Source: an uncultured candidate division WWE3 bacterium (GTDB lineage Bacteria > Patescibacteriota > WWE3 > UBA101185 > UBA10185). From it: DNA of 64,000 bases. The notes beneath the pieces are model-generated. The model was not told the DNA's origin and did no database searches. It worked only from the letters and a program-made list of their open reading frames with translations. Shown in pieces: positions 16,868 to 26,663 of the stretch. The stretch is from contig CALKWN010000065.1 of assembly GCA_938004185.1 (NCBI GenBank), positions 62,001-126,000 of the forward strand, read 5' to 3'. The position numbers were made by a program, and so were the translations under genes. How positions within the stretch are numbered: the first letter of the stretch is position 1; each line of letters opens with the position of its first letter.

Positions 16868-18847
16868 TTAAGTAATATCCAAATTCGCTTTTTTAGCGTG
16901 CGTTTGAATAAATCTTTTTCTAGGTGCGACTTCTTCTCCCATAAGCATTGTAAATACTTCATCTGCTTTGGCTGCATCTGCAATATTTATTTGTTTTAAT
17001 CTTCTGGTAGCGGGGTTCATAGTTGTTTCCCAAAGCTCGTCTGCGTTCATTTCTCCTAAACCTTTAAATCTCTGTATTACTGCTTTTTGACCTTCGGGTG
17101 TTTTTAAAAATGCTTCCCTATCGATATCGTCAAATAGATATCTCTTTTCTTTTCCCCAGACAGCCTTATATAAAGGAGGAACCGCTACAAAAATTTTGCT
17201 GTCTTGTATAAGTTCGGGCATGTGTCTATAGAAAAAGGTTAAATAAAGCGAAACAATGTGCATTCCGTCGACATCGGCATCTGCCATAAGAATAATTTTT
17301 CCATATCTAACTTTGGCGGGATTATACTGCTCCCCTATTCCGGCGCCGATAGCAATAATTAGTGCTTTAAACTTGTCGCTATCAACTATCTTGTCTAAAC
17401 GAGCTCTTTCTGTGTTCAAAATCTTACCAAATATTGGAAGAATGGCTTGATACTCTCTATTTCTTCCCTGTTTTGCGGAACCGCCTGCTGAGTCTCCCTC
17501 GACAATAAATATTTCTGTTTTCTCCGCATCTTTTTTAGAACAATCTGCAAGCTTTCCGGGTAGGACACCGCCTCCTTCAAGAGCGGTTTTTCTGATAACC
17601 GTGTCCCTGGCCGCTTTTGCTGCCATTCTGGCCTTTAATGCCAGGATGTTTTTTTCCACGATGGCCTGAGCATCTTTGGGATGCTCGTTGAAAAAGGTTT
17701 CAAGTGAGTCTTTTACCACTGATTCGACGGCGACCTTTACATTTGTGTTACCTAGTTTTGCTTTAGTCTGACCTTCAAATTGCAGGGTTGTTGAATCGAG
17801 AGAAACCGAAATTATTGCCGTTAGGCCTTCTCTTAAGTCATCTCCTGAAAGGTTTGAATCCTTCTCTTTAAGGTAATTGCTTTTTCTGGCGTAATCATTA
17901 ACACATTTTGTAAGGGCGGTTCTGAAGCCTGTTAAATGTGTCCCTCCCTCGGAGTTTTTTAAATGGTTTGCAAACGTAAGCACGTTTTCGGTAAAGGAAT
18001 TATTGTATTGCAGGGCGACCTCTACCGTAATATCTTCATAGTCTCTTTTTACGTGATAGATGTTTGGGTTGAGTACGGTTTTGTTTCTGTTTAATGATGT
18101 AAGATACGCTTTTATACCGCCCTCAAAGTGGAATGAGTAATTTTGACCGGTTCTTCTGTCTTCAATTTCAAACTTTATTCCGGCCGTGAGGTATGCGTAC
18201 TCTCTTAGCTGATTTACGAAATGCTTAAAATCGAAACTTGTTGTTTCAAATATTTTTTCGTCTGGAAGAAATTCAACTATGGTCCCAGTTTCGTAGTTCC
18301 AGTTTTCCAGATCTATTCCCCATTGAGCGCCTTTAAGTTTTGATGCAGTCTTTGTTTTTGCGGGATCAATTTTTTCAACAGGTCTTATGACGTGTCCGCC
18401 GTCTTCATATTCTTGTATTACGGTCTCATCCCCTCTTCTTACCACTACCCTACACCACTTAGAGAGGGCATTTACAACCGAAGCTCCTACTCCGTGAAGA
18501 CCGCTTGATACTTTATACCCACCACCGCCGAATTTTCCTCCAGCGTGAAGTTTTGTGTAGGCAAGTTCAAGTGCGCTCACACCGTAACCTTTTTTAATAT
18601 CGTAAGGAATTCCGCGTCCGTTATCGTAAATAATTGCCGATCCGTATTCCGTGAAAACAAGTTTTATATGGTTTGCAAATCCTCCTATAGCCTCGTCCAT
18701 TGAGTTGTTTACAACCTCAGTTATTAGATGATGAAGTCCTTCCTGTCCGGTAGAACCGATATACATTCCGGGTCTTTTTCTGACGGGGTCGAGTCCTTCT
18801 AAAACCTGTATTTGATCAGAGCTGTAATTATCGTAATTTTTCGCCAT
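16868..18847 (-). CDS. gyrB: DNA gyrase subunit B
   Basis: The 659-residue ATPase subunit of gyrase has the GHKL site (VVNNSMDEAIGG, YDNGRGIP, SSGLHGVGASVVNALS), the TOPRIM motif EGDSAGGSAKQGR with DADVDG, and the short C-terminal tail. The start is set at the MAKNYDNYSSDQIQ methionine; an ATG two codons upstream lies only three bases after the -10 box and so may not be transcribed. It is about 150 residues shorter than E. coli GyrB because it lacks the enterobacterial insertion. Confidence 0.95.
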   Translation of the reverse strand: MAKNYDNYSSDQIQVLEGLDPVRKRPGMYIGSTGQEGLHHLITEVVNNSMDEAIGGFANHIKLVFTEYGSAIIYDNGRGIPYDIKKGYGVSALELAYTKLHAGGKFGGGGYKVSSGLHGVGASVVNALSKWCRVVVRRGDETVIQEYEDGGHVIRPVEKIDPAKTKTASKLKGAQWGIDLENWNYETGTIVEFLPDEKIFETTSFDFKHFVNQLREYAYLTAGIKFEIEDRRTGQNYSFHFEGGIKAYLTSLNRNKTVLNPNIYHVKRDYEDITVEVALQYNNSFTENVLTFANHLKNSEGGTHLTGFRTALTKCVNDYARKSNYLKEKDSNLSGDDLREGLTAIISVSLDSTTLQFEGQTKAKLGNTNVKVAVESVVKDSLETFFNEHPKDAQAIVEKNILALKARMAAKAARDTVIRKTALEGGGVLPGKLADCSKKDAEKTEIFIVEGDSAGGSAKQGRNREYQAILPIFGKILNTERARLDKIVDSDKFKALIIAIGAGIGEQYNPAKVRYGKIILMADADVDGMHIVSLYLTFFYRHMPELIQDSKIFVAVPPLYKAVWGKEKRYLFDDIDREAFLKTPEGQKAVIQRFKGLGEMNADELWETTMNPATRRLKQINIADAAKADEVFTMLMGEEVAPRKRFIQTHAKKANLDIT

Positions 18848-18856
18848 AACCATGTA

Positions 18857-18885
18857 ATTGTATATCAGAGGGTGACTTAATTCAA
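18857..18885 (-). promoter_or_regulatory. gyrB promoter
   Basis: On the minus strand: TTGAAT, 17 bases, TACAAT, with nine bases to the second ATG and three to the first. Transcription would begin between or within these codons, leaving a leader of at most a few bases and supporting the second ATG as the start. Confidence 0.6.
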
Positions 18886-18907
18886 CACTTATTATTGAGT
18901 TTTTTGC

Positions 18908-19555
18908 CTATAAATTAAGCAAAAGAGCCTCTATCGCCAGCCGCGGATTTACGTTTGTTTCTTCGAGAGATTTTTTGACGGATACAATCATTTCTATCTT
19001 TTTTATGAATAAATTCTCGCCCGGTCTTTGAAGCCTTAAGTCTATTACCCACTTCTCCATTTCGGCGATAAGCTCTTCTTTTTCCATTTCGGAAATCTCT
19101 TTAGCTTTGTCGAGTCTTTCCCCGGTGTTCATTTTAACTATTTTCAGAATTTCGGATTTTGAGGTTTGGTTTTCTTCACAAGCATCCGCGCGCTTTTTAA
19201 CGCACCTCGATACCACCGTATCTAAAAGAGAGTTTTCGGTTTTTGAAAGCAGATAAATTTCGGCGTAACTTGGAGGTTCTTCAATAATTTTTAAAAGGGC
19301 GTTTTGAGCCTCGGTTGTCATTAACTCCGCTTTTAAAATCGCAACCGTTTTTTTGTCTTTATTTAAAGGTTTTTCTTTTAGGAATTTTTTAACGGATCTT
19401 GAGGTTTCTATTCCGATACTTTTTCTATTTTCTTCTTTCTCTATTATAAAGGTATCGGGAGTACTGTTTTCGTAACTGAACATTATTCCTTGATTTTTCA
19501 AGGTTTCTACTCTGTCCTTGTAAGTTCCTCCGTATATAAGTACCGCTTTTCCCAT
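18908..19555 (-). CDS. holB: DNA polymerase III delta'-like subunit
   Basis: The 215-residue protein matches the clamp-loader AAA+ fold around the sensor-1 region: TTEAQNALLKIIEEPPSYAEIYLLSKTENSLLDTVVSRC. The Walker A position is degenerate (IYGGTYKDR), as expected for delta', which does not hydrolyse ATP. It is shorter than typical delta' (about 300 residues) and lacks most of the C-terminal collar domain and the zinc cysteines. It opens divergently from pilB and has a -10 box six bases before its ATG. Confidence 0.8.
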   Translation of the reverse strand: MGKAVLIYGGTYKDRVETLKNQGIMFSYENSTPDTFIIEKEENRKSIGIETSRSVKKFLKEKPLNKDKKTVAILKAELMTTEAQNALLKIIEEPPSYAEIYLLSKTENSLLDTVVSRCVKKRADACEENQTSKSEILKIVKMNTGERLDKAKEISEMEKEELIAEMEKWVIDLRLQRPGENLFIKKIEMIVSVKKSLEETNVNPRLAIEALLLNL

Positions 19556-19561
19556 GAGGGT

Positions 19562-19567
19562 ATTATA
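19562..19567 (-). promoter_or_regulatory. -10 box of the delta' gene
   Basis: A perfect TATAAT on the minus strand ends six bases before the ATG, so transcription would start at the start codon. No clear -35 lies at 17 bases. Confidence 0.6.
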
Positions 19568-19679
19568 CTTTAATATAACTATGCCGGATATAAATTAAGG
19601 AATCGCGATTTTATTTATTGCGGAGAGCCCGGCTAATTGTTAACATATTTAAGTAGAATAAGTAGAAGTTGCCTGCCCT

Positions 19680-21443
19680 ATGTTTAAAACAGATACAGTA
19701 AAAACAGTCGCAGATGTTTTGTACGAAAAAAAGCTGATAAATTCGGATCAGCTCTCAGCCATAAAGTTTGAAAATGTTAATACTGGTAAAAGTATTGAGC
19801 AGATCGTTAAAGACCGCGGTTACGTTAAACCGGAGGATTTTGCAGAGGCCTTAGGCGATGTTTACAATGTTCCTTTTGTTTCACTAACAGTAGAGCAAGT
19901 CGATCCTACTCTAATGGATCTTGTTCCCCTTAATGTTGCCAAAAAATACAGATTTGTTCCTTTTGAGCTGAAAGAAGGCAAGCTGTCTTTGGCGATGCTG
20001 GATCCCCTTGATTTACAAACGATCGATTTTATTGAAAGAAAAACCGGATTTAAGGTAGTTCCTTACATCACTACCGAAAAAACAATTGAAAAGATTCTTG
20101 AGGAACAAAAAGGCAAGGAATTGGGGGAAGAAATCAGCGCGGCATTGCAGGAAATCTCTGAAACCACTTTAAAAATTGAAGAAGGCAGTGGCGAAATTAC
20201 CGATGCCACGATAAGGGACGCTCCTATTGCCAGAATCGTTTCAATGATACTGGAGACGGCGGTTAAAATAGGTGCTTCCGACGTTCACTTAGAACCGGGA
20301 GAAGATGTTTCAAGACTTCGCTATCGTGTTGACGGTATTCTCGAAGAAAAAAGAAAAATTCCAAAAGAAATGCACGACTCTGTTGTTGCGAGAATAAAAA
20401 TTCTATCCTCAATGAAAATAGACGAAAAAAGAATTCCGCAGGACGGGCGATTTAAAGTTCAGGTAGGAAAAATTGAAACCGACCTGAGAGTCTCTACCCT
20501 ACCCACTATATACGGTGAAAAAGTCGTTATAAGGTTGTTAAAAGAAGAAGGAACAGTATTTTCTTACCGAGACCTTGGTATGCGGGGTGCTACATTAAAA
20601 AGATTTGAAGAAGCTTCGTTGAAACCTAACGGAATGCTTTTGGTTACGGGTCCTACAGGTTCAGGTAAAACCGTAACTTTAGCTTCCGCTCTTAGCAAAT
20701 TAAATACAATCAGAGTTAATGTTGTTACCCTCGAAGATCCGGTGGAAATTAGGGTGCCGGGTGTTAATCAGGTTCAGGTTAATCCGCAGGCAGGTCTTAC
20801 TTTTGCAAGCGGCTTGAGATCTTTCTTAAGGCAGGACCCGAACATTATAATGGTAGGAGAGATTCGAGACGGTGAAACTGCCGAGCTGGCTGTTCATGCG
20901 GCACTTACGGGTCACCTCGTCTTGTCTACACTCCACACTAATTCTGCGGCCGGCGCACTGCCCCGCTTACTCGATATGGGTGTTGAGAACTTTTTACTGG
21001 CATCAACCGTTAATGCCATACTTGCTCAAAGGTTGGTAAGAAAAGTTTGCGCGGAGTGTAAAGAAGAATTTGAACCTCCGGAAGAAATTCAGGAAAGTAT
21101 AAAAAAGATTATTAGCGAGATTGCTGCAAACAAAGCTTTGTTGGCAAAAGATCCGGAAATTGCAAAATCTGTTAAAGCCGCTTTGGAAAAGGATAAAGTC
21201 ACGTTGTCAAGAGGTAAAGGCTGTCCGAAATGCGGAAACACCGGTTACAGAGGAAGACTCGGAATATTTGAACTTTTATACATGAATGATGAAATTGCTC
21301 ACTTAATAATTGAAAATGCGCACACAGGTAAAATTCACGACAAGTCAGTTGAAATGGGAATGCTGACTCTTTTGCAGGACGGCTATCTTAGGGTTGTTGA
21401 AGGTTCTACCTCTCTTGAGGAGGTTTTGAGGGTGGCTAAATAG
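19680..21443 (+). CDS. pilB: Type IV pilus extension ATPase PilB
   Basis: The 587-residue hexameric ATPase powers pilus assembly. It has an N-terminal MshEN-type domain (1-150), Walker A GPTGSGKT near residue 324, the Asp box VTLEDPVE, Walker B with IIMVGEIRDGETA, and the His box. A zinc site CAEC (about 457) and CPKC (about 515) near the C-terminus is typical of PilB. A charged insertion of about 40 residues lies between the two cysteine pairs. It begins the pilB-pilT-pilC-pilin-pilD cluster with 12 bases to pilT. Confidence 0.95.
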   Translation: MFKTDTVKTVADVLYEKKLINSDQLSAIKFENVNTGKSIEQIVKDRGYVKPEDFAEALGDVYNVPFVSLTVEQVDPTLMDLVPLNVAKKYRFVPFELKEGKLSLAMLDPLDLQTIDFIERKTGFKVVPYITTEKTIEKILEEQKGKELGEEISAALQEISETTLKIEEGSGEITDATIRDAPIARIVSMILETAVKIGASDVHLEPGEDVSRLRYRVDGILEEKRKIPKEMHDSVVARIKILSSMKIDEKRIPQDGRFKVQVGKIETDLRVSTLPTIYGEKVVIRLLKEEGTVFSYRDLGMRGATLKRFEEASLKPNGMLLVTGPTGSGKTVTLASALSKLNTIRVNVVTLEDPVEIRVPGVNQVQVNPQAGLTFASGLRSFLRQDPNIIMVGEIRDGETAELAVHAALTGHLVLSTLHTNSAAGALPRLLDMGVENFLLASTVNAILAQRLVRKVCAECKEEFEPPEEIQESIKKIISEIAANKALLAKDPEIAKSVKAALEKDKVTLSRGKGCPKCGNTGYRGRLGIFELLYMNDEIAHLIIENAHTGKIHDKSVEMGMLTLLQDGYLRVVEGSTSLEEVLRVAK

Positions 21444-21455
21444 CTTAATCGCAGG

Positions 21456-22529
21456 ATGAAATTAGACGCAACACAACTATTAGAAAGAGTGGTTTCCATG
21501 AATGCCAGCGATCTTCATGTTTCGGTCGGAAGCAGGCCTCACGTGAGAGTAAAAACCATCCTGTCCCTTTTAGAAGACTACGATCCCCTAACTGTAGATG
21601 ACATGGAATATTTTCTATCTCAGGTTTTAGATACTCAGCAACGTGAAGTATTAGAGGTAAATAAAGAGCTCGATTTTTCGGTTGCTTTAGGAAGTAAAGC
21701 CAGATTCAGAGTAAATGCGTTTTTTCAAAAAGGCTACCCTTCGGCTGCTTTAAGACATATTCCCATGACAATACCTTCCTTTGAATCTTTGAATTTACCA
21801 CCGTATCTAATGAACTTATGCAACATAAAATCGGGGTTGATTCTTGTTGTAGGTCCTACCGGTCATGGTAAATCAACAACTATAGCTTCCATGATAGACA
21901 GGATAAATGAAACAAGAGCAGAGCATATTATTACCGTTGAAGATCCTATTGAATATATTTTCGCAAATAAAAAATCTTTGGTTGAGCAAAGAGAGATGTT
22001 TTTGGATACGCACGACTGGACCGTTGCGCTCAAGTCTATGTTAAGACAGGACCCGAACGTTATACTTATTGGTGAGATGCGTGACTCCGAAACCATTTCC
22101 TCTGCTCTTAATATAGCGGAAACAGGACATTTGGTTTTTGCTACTTTACACACTAACTCGGCCTCACAGACTGTTGAAAGAATTGTTTCTTCATTTTCTT
22201 CTGAAAAACAAAATGAAATGAGATCTCAGCTAGCACAGGTTCTTGAAGCAGTTATTTCTCAGCGACTACTCCCCTCCCCTGACAAAGGTATCGTTCCCGC
22301 AATTGAAATAATGTTGGCAAATGACGCCGTGAAAAATCTTATCCGAGAGGGAAAGACCCACATGATCGACAACGTTATAAACACAAGCTCGCAGGTCGGG
22401 ATGATCAGCTTAGACAGGTCAATAGCATATCTTATAAATGAAGGTCATGTTGAGTTCCAGGAAGGCATCAAATACACTTTGAGACCCGAAGAATTCAGAA
22501 GATTGGTTGATTCGAAAATGATGAAATAA
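21456..22529 (+). CDS. pilT: Pilus retraction ATPase PilT
   Basis: The 357-residue ATPase depolymerises the pilus. It has the short PilT N-terminal domain, Walker A GPTGHGKST near residue 133 (His replaces the usual Ser), VEDPIEYIF, a Walker B region NVILIGEMRDSET and the AETGHLVFATLHTNSA segment. The presence of both PilB and PilT implies pili that extend and retract, as needed for twitching or DNA uptake. It is followed one base later by pilC. Confidence 0.95.
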   Translation: MKLDATQLLERVVSMNASDLHVSVGSRPHVRVKTILSLLEDYDPLTVDDMEYFLSQVLDTQQREVLEVNKELDFSVALGSKARFRVNAFFQKGYPSAALRHIPMTIPSFESLNLPPYLMNLCNIKSGLILVVGPTGHGKSTTIASMIDRINETRAEHIITVEDPIEYIFANKKSLVEQREMFLDTHDWTVALKSMLRQDPNVILIGEMRDSETISSALNIAETGHLVFATLHTNSASQTVERIVSSFSSEKQNEMRSQLAQVLEAVISQRLLPSPDKGIVPAIEIMLANDAVKNLIREGKTHMIDNVINTSSQVGMISLDRSIAYLINEGHVEFQEGIKYTLRPEEFRRLVDSKMMK

Positions 22530-22530
22530 T

Positions 22531-23733
22531 ATGGCGATATTTTCTTACAATGCAAAAGATGTATCCGGAAAAACCATAAGCGGAACAGTTGATGCGCGAA
22601 CAAAAGATTTGGCGGTTTCTTTACTAAAAGGCCAGGGTCTTTATGTTATCTCAATACAGGAAAAGCGCGAAACTATAGCGGATAAATTTTTAAATTTCCG
22701 CGGAGTATCTACTAACGACGTTGTCACTTTTACCAGGCAGTTTTCAACAATGATTTCTGCGGGGTTGCCAATTTCGCGCGCTCTTGAAGTTTTAGCCGCG
22801 CAGACACAAAGCAAAACCTTTAAAAAAGTTATATACGATGTTCTTAGAAACGTTGAGGGAGGCGCTTCATTATCAAATGCAATGGGAAAGTATCCCGATG
22901 TATTTTCTGTTACATACCAGGCTCTGGTTAGAGCAGGAGAATCTTCGGGTAAGATGGATGTCATCTTAAAAAGACTTGCCGACAACATGGAGGCTCAAAG
23001 GGATTTGAACGCCCGTTTTAAAGGCGCAATGATTTATCCTGCAGTCGTCATGGTCGCTATGGTAGGTGTGTTTGTGGTCTTGATGATATTCGTCATACCT
23101 CAGTTGGCAGACATGTATAAGAGTATGGAGGTTGAACTGCCCGCAATTACGAAGTTGATGATAGCAGTATCCGACTTTATGGTCGCCCACACTATTATAT
23201 TGGCTATATGTGCAGTTTCAGCATTTTTGATTATCCGGTATTACGCAAAAAGCGATAAAGGAAAGTATTACATTGCAGAAGTATCTATGCGAGCTCCTGT
23301 TTTTGGGAAAATTATCAAGGAGAAGGATTTTGCACAGTTTAGTAAGACTCTTGCACTTTTAATAAATTCCGCAGTTCCGATTGTCGAAGCTTTAGGTATA
23401 GTTTCTACTGTAATGTCCAGCCCGTCATTTCGGATATCCGTTTTGCAGGGTGCTAAACAGATTGAAAAAGGAACATCCCTATCCACATATTTTAGATCTT
23501 CAAATCAGTTTCCTCCGCTTCTTGCCCAGATGGCAAGTGTCGGAGAGGAGACAGGAAAAATGGATGAGGTTCTTGATCGTGTGGCGACTTATTATGAAGG
23601 TGAGGTCGATAATAAGGTGAAAGGACTTTCTGCGGCCTTGGAGCCTGTAATTCTCATAGTTTTGGGTGTTATGGTAGGGTTTTTAATTGTATCTATTATT
23701 ACACCTATTTACCAGATTACTCAGGCTCTTTAA
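22531..23733 (+). CDS. pilC: Pilus inner-membrane platform protein PilC
   Basis: The 400-residue protein has two T2SSF domains (about 65-190 and 270-395) and three membrane helices near residues 165-190, 215-235 and 370-395. Family motifs include FTRQFSTMISAGLPISRALEVL and VGEETGKMDEVLDRVA. PilC anchors the ATPases and pilin subunits to the membrane. It lies between pilT and the first pilin gene and shows no ribosome site of its own, so translation is probably coupled. Confidence 0.95.
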   Translation: MAIFSYNAKDVSGKTISGTVDARTKDLAVSLLKGQGLYVISIQEKRETIADKFLNFRGVSTNDVVTFTRQFSTMISAGLPISRALEVLAAQTQSKTFKKVIYDVLRNVEGGASLSNAMGKYPDVFSVTYQALVRAGESSGKMDVILKRLADNMEAQRDLNARFKGAMIYPAVVMVAMVGVFVVLMIFVIPQLADMYKSMEVELPAITKLMIAVSDFMVAHTIILAICAVSAFLIIRYYAKSDKGKYYIAEVSMRAPVFGKIIKEKDFAQFSKTLALLINSAVPIVEALGIVSTVMSSPSFRISVLQGAKQIEKGTSLSTYFRSSNQFPPLLAQMASVGEETGKMDEVLDRVATYYEGEVDNKVKGLSAALEPVILIVLGVMVGFLIVSIITPIYQITQAL

Positions 23734-23764
23734 CGATTTAGGAAGTGGAAGTAGAATTTTAAAT

Positions 23765-24259
23765 ATGAACAAAAAAGGATTTACTCTAATAGAACTTTTA
23801 ATAGTTATCGCGATAATGGGAATATTATCCGGTGCGTTGTTGCTGGTAATTAATCCCAGAGCAATGATTCAGAAAGGTCGCGACGCAAAAAGAATGGAGC
23901 AAATAGAATCGTTGGCGAAGGCAATTAATCTTGCTTTAGCAGAAGATGAGATAACACTAATAGTAACAGGCGAATGTTCGGAATGTTCGAGTGCTGTCGG
24001 AGACAGGGATCTTGACGGGAACGGTTGGGTCAAATTTACAATCCCCACAGATAAGCAGGGGCTTAGTAAGTACATCCCTACTCTGCCCATTGATCCGGTT
24101 AACGTATCGCCGACGGTTTTCATTTTCGGCTCAACCCTAACAGACTTTGAGCTAAACACGTATTTCGAACATCCCGACAACCTAACCAGGATGTCTACAG
24201 ACGGCGGCGATAACGCAAGTATGTACGAAATGGGAAGTAACCTGACCGTTTTGAATTAG
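23765..24259 (+). CDS. Type IV pilin-like protein
   Basis: The prepilin signature MNKKGFTLIELLIVIAIMGI fixes the start at 23765; PilD would cut after Gly5 and leave Phe1 with Glu5. The mature protein is about 159 residues with the pattern of a T2SG/pilin headgroup ending in a Gly/Asp/Asn-rich region (STDGGDNASMYEMG) like calcium-binding pseudopilins. A similar ending occurs in the pilin-like protein at 32.8 kb. A TAGAAT box lies seven bases upstream of the ATG. It is probably a minor pilin or pseudopilin. Confidence 0.85.
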   Translation: MNKKGFTLIELLIVIAIMGILSGALLLVINPRAMIQKGRDAKRMEQIESLAKAINLALAEDEITLIVTGECSECSSAVGDRDLDGNGWVKFTIPTDKQGLSKYIPTLPIDPVNVSPTVFIFGSTLTDFELNTYFEHPDNLTRMSTDGGDNASMYEMGSNLTVLN

Positions 24260-24343
24260 ACTGCGTAAACTCCAGCCAAAGTCGTGTCTCCCACCAATGT
24301 TTGTTTTATTGTAGTTTGTCCGAAAAAGTGGGAAAATTTGCCA

Positions 24344-25234
24344 ATGACGGATGTATATTTAAACACCCTGTTACTATTTATATTCGGTACTTTTTTAGGA
24401 TCTTTCCTTAATTTGGTCTCAGACCGTTCGGTAAAAGGCGGAAAAATTATAATAGGTCACTCTAAATGTGATTTTTGCGGGAAAATACTTCGTCCTTTAA
24501 ATTTAATTCCGATTGTTTCTTTTCTATGGCAGAGAGGTAAATGCTCGAACTGTAAAAAATCTTTGGCTCGGATTTACGTGTTCTCTGAGGTAGTTGCCGG
24601 AATGTTGCTGGTTTTGGCAGCTTATCTTTCAAAGTTTTCAATATTCGGTCCTTTTGATTTAACCTCAGCGTTAGGATTTGCTTTTTTGGTTGTCGTTTTT
24701 TCGTTTTACGAAATTTTAGTTTTAACTGATTTGAAGTATTTGTTAATTCCCGATAAGGTTGTTTTACCCGCAATCGGTTTTGTGGCACTATTTCATGTCA
24801 TAACAACATCGGTAAATCTTTGGGATTACCGTATTAGATTGCAAAACGATGAGTTCGGACAATATCTATTCCGTTTGGGATATTTTGAAGACCAGATGTT
24901 AGATGTAGCGCGCTCGTTAGGTACAAATTTTGCATCTGCGATAGTAATTGCACTTCTTTTCCTTTTTTTGGTTTGGGTCACCCGCGGTCGTGGTATGGGC
25001 GGCGGTGACATAAGATTGGCACTTTTGGTGGGTTTGGTTAATCCTTTCCCCCATAACTTACTTGCCATATTTCTGGCATTTTTTACGGGAGCGATCATAA
25101 GCATAATGTTTGTAGTTGCGGGAAAAAAGACGCTAAAAAGCGTGGTTCCGTTCGGTCCGTTTTTAATACTTGGAAGCCTTATATCTTTGGTTTGGGGCGG
25201 AGTAATTTTACACTGGTATCTCTACCTGCTTTAA
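24344..25234 (+). CDS. pilD: Prepilin peptidase PilD
   Basis: PilD cleaves prepilin leader peptides and may methylate the new N-terminus. The 296-residue protein has a zinc-type pair CDFC and CSNC near residues 44 and 69 and the two catalytic aspartates in LTDLKYLLIPD and GMGGGDIRLA. Seven to eight membrane helices are visible. Start at 24344 was chosen because upstream in-frame residues are not conserved-looking. A loop of about 40 charged residues (about 155-195) is unusual. The end overlaps the convergent kinase gene by 27 bases. Confidence 0.9.
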   Translation: MTDVYLNTLLLFIFGTFLGSFLNLVSDRSVKGGKIIIGHSKCDFCGKILRPLNLIPIVSFLWQRGKCSNCKKSLARIYVFSEVVAGMLLVLAAYLSKFSIFGPFDLTSALGFAFLVVVFSFYEILVLTDLKYLLIPDKVVLPAIGFVALFHVITTSVNLWDYRIRLQNDEFGQYLFRLGYFEDQMLDVARSLGTNFASAIVIALLFLFLVWVTRGRGMGGGDIRLALLVGLVNPFPHNLLAIFLAFFTGAIISIMFVVAGKKTLKSVVPFGPFLILGSLISLVWGGVILHWYLYLL

Positions 25235-26602
25235 GTCAACACCAAATTTCTTTATTTTATTTTTAGGAAGTGTCAGCCAGAAAGTGCTTCCCATTCCCGG
25301 GCCTTCAGAGTCGGCACCGACCATTCCTCCCATACCGTGAATGTATAGTTTTACAATGTATAATCCCAGTCCGGTTCCGCCGGAGTCTGAAGCTATAGTG
25401 TAGCTGTTGTCGATACGGCCGAATTTATGGAATAGTTTTGGAAGATCTTTTTTGTCTATTCCTGCCCCGGTGTCCTTTATGGAAATCTTGTAAAAATCAT
25501 CAAATTCTTCTACTTCAACTGCAATAGAACCTTCTTTTGTAAATTTTAAGGCGTTCTCGATTAAGTTGGTAAAAACATCTTTAAGTTTTTCCGGATCCGC
25601 ATCTACCAGTATTTCTTCCGAAGGCGATTTAAATTCCATATTCAAGCCCTTCTCCCCCACCCTAAGTTCAAAGTTTGATGTAACATCTTTAATCACCGTT
25701 ACCAGATTAATTTGTGTAATTGAAAAAGAGACTTTCTTTCTTTCGAACTTAGATATATCGAGCATGTCGTTTATCAGGGCGATCATTCTCTGAGTTCCTA
25801 CAAGAGCCTTATTCAGGTACTCCATTTGTTTGTCGTTTAGTTTTCCGGCTTTTTGTTTCTCCAACATCCATAGATAGCTTTTCACAATTGTCATCGGAGT
25901 TCTAAGTTCATGGGAAGCGACCGAAAGAAATTCGTCCTTTAAAGTGTTTAGTACTTTCATGTTTTCGTAAGCTTTGTGTAAATCTTCTTTTGCCCTTTTT
26001 AGGTTTGTATAAAGTTTTGAGTTTTCTACAGCAATACCTGCGTTCTCTGCAAATTTTCTAAGCATGTCTTTTTCAAATTCGGTTACCTTGTCTACATCTT
26101 TTGCGAGACTTACGATAATTGCTCCTATTACTCTTTCGTGAGAAAAAAGAGGGGTTACAATGTGAGATCGTGTGTTTGTTATTTCCTGTATGCTTTCGGC
26201 TTGTTGTTTTGTGAGTGTGGGTTTAAAAACATCCCACATAAATGGGCTCACAATTTGTTTTTTATTTTCCACAGCTTGTATACACACATTGTCCGCGTAG
26301 CCGAAAGGGATGGTCAGTTCTCCGAAAAATTCTTCGAGCTGACTTTGTTTATCAACATCCCCCATTCCTTTAGAAAGAGAGACCTTTTTTAGAACATTAC
26401 TCTTGTTATCTGTAAGTGCCAGCATTCCCAATTCGTATCCCAGGGCGTTAGGAATAATGTCTGCGATTTTTTGAGTAAGTTCATCAAACTCAGTTGTTTC
26501 CAGAATAATCTCAACGAGTTTGTACGTGGCATCAAGCGCACGGTTTTTATCTATTAGTTTTAAGATCTCACTCTCTTTTATTTCAACAAGTCTGTCGGGC
26601 AT
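25208..26602 (-). CDS. Cytoplasmic GAF-domain sensor histidine kinase
   Basis: The 464-residue kinase has no membrane helix. Residues 25-195 form a GAF domain, followed by a short coiled coil, the HisKA box SHELRTPMTIVKSYLW (His near 231) and the HATPase domain with NLIENALKF, DTGAGIDKKDLPKLF and GGTGLGLYIVK. It would sense an intracellular signal and phosphorylate a response regulator, most likely the divergently encoded one 61 bases away. The location beside the pilus genes makes pilus control a reasonable guess. Confidence 0.92.
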   Translation of the reverse strand: MPDRLVEIKESEILKLIDKNRALDATYKLVEIILETTEFDELTQKIADIIPNALGYELGMLALTDNKSNVLKKVSLSKGMGDVDKQSQLEEFFGELTIPFGYADNVCIQAVENKKQIVSPFMWDVFKPTLTKQQAESIQEITNTRSHIVTPLFSHERVIGAIIVSLAKDVDKVTEFEKDMLRKFAENAGIAVENSKLYTNLKRAKEDLHKAYENMKVLNTLKDEFLSVASHELRTPMTIVKSYLWMLEKQKAGKLNDKQMEYLNKALVGTQRMIALINDMLDISKFERKKVSFSITQINLVTVIKDVTSNFELRVGEKGLNMEFKSPSEEILVDADPEKLKDVFTNLIENALKFTKEGSIAVEVEEFDDFYKISIKDTGAGIDKKDLPKLFHKFGRIDNSYTIASDSGGTGLGLYIVKLYIHGMGGMVGADSEGPGMGSTFWLTLPKNKIKKFGVDLKQVEIPV

Positions 26603-26607
26603 TATAT

Positions 26608-26657
26608 ATATTAAACTAAAAAAATTGATTGTTGACCATAGCGCAGTGTGCTATAAA
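26608..26657. promoter_or_regulatory. Divergent kinase/regulator promoters
   Basis: Plus strand: TTGTTG at 26629, 17 bases, TATAAA at 26652-26657, six bases to the regulator ATG. Minus strand: TAATAT at 26613-26608, five bases to the kinase ATG. The 61-base gap holds both promoters, which must overlap, and both transcripts would be leaderless. Confidence 0.6.
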
Positions 26658-26663
26658 TAGACT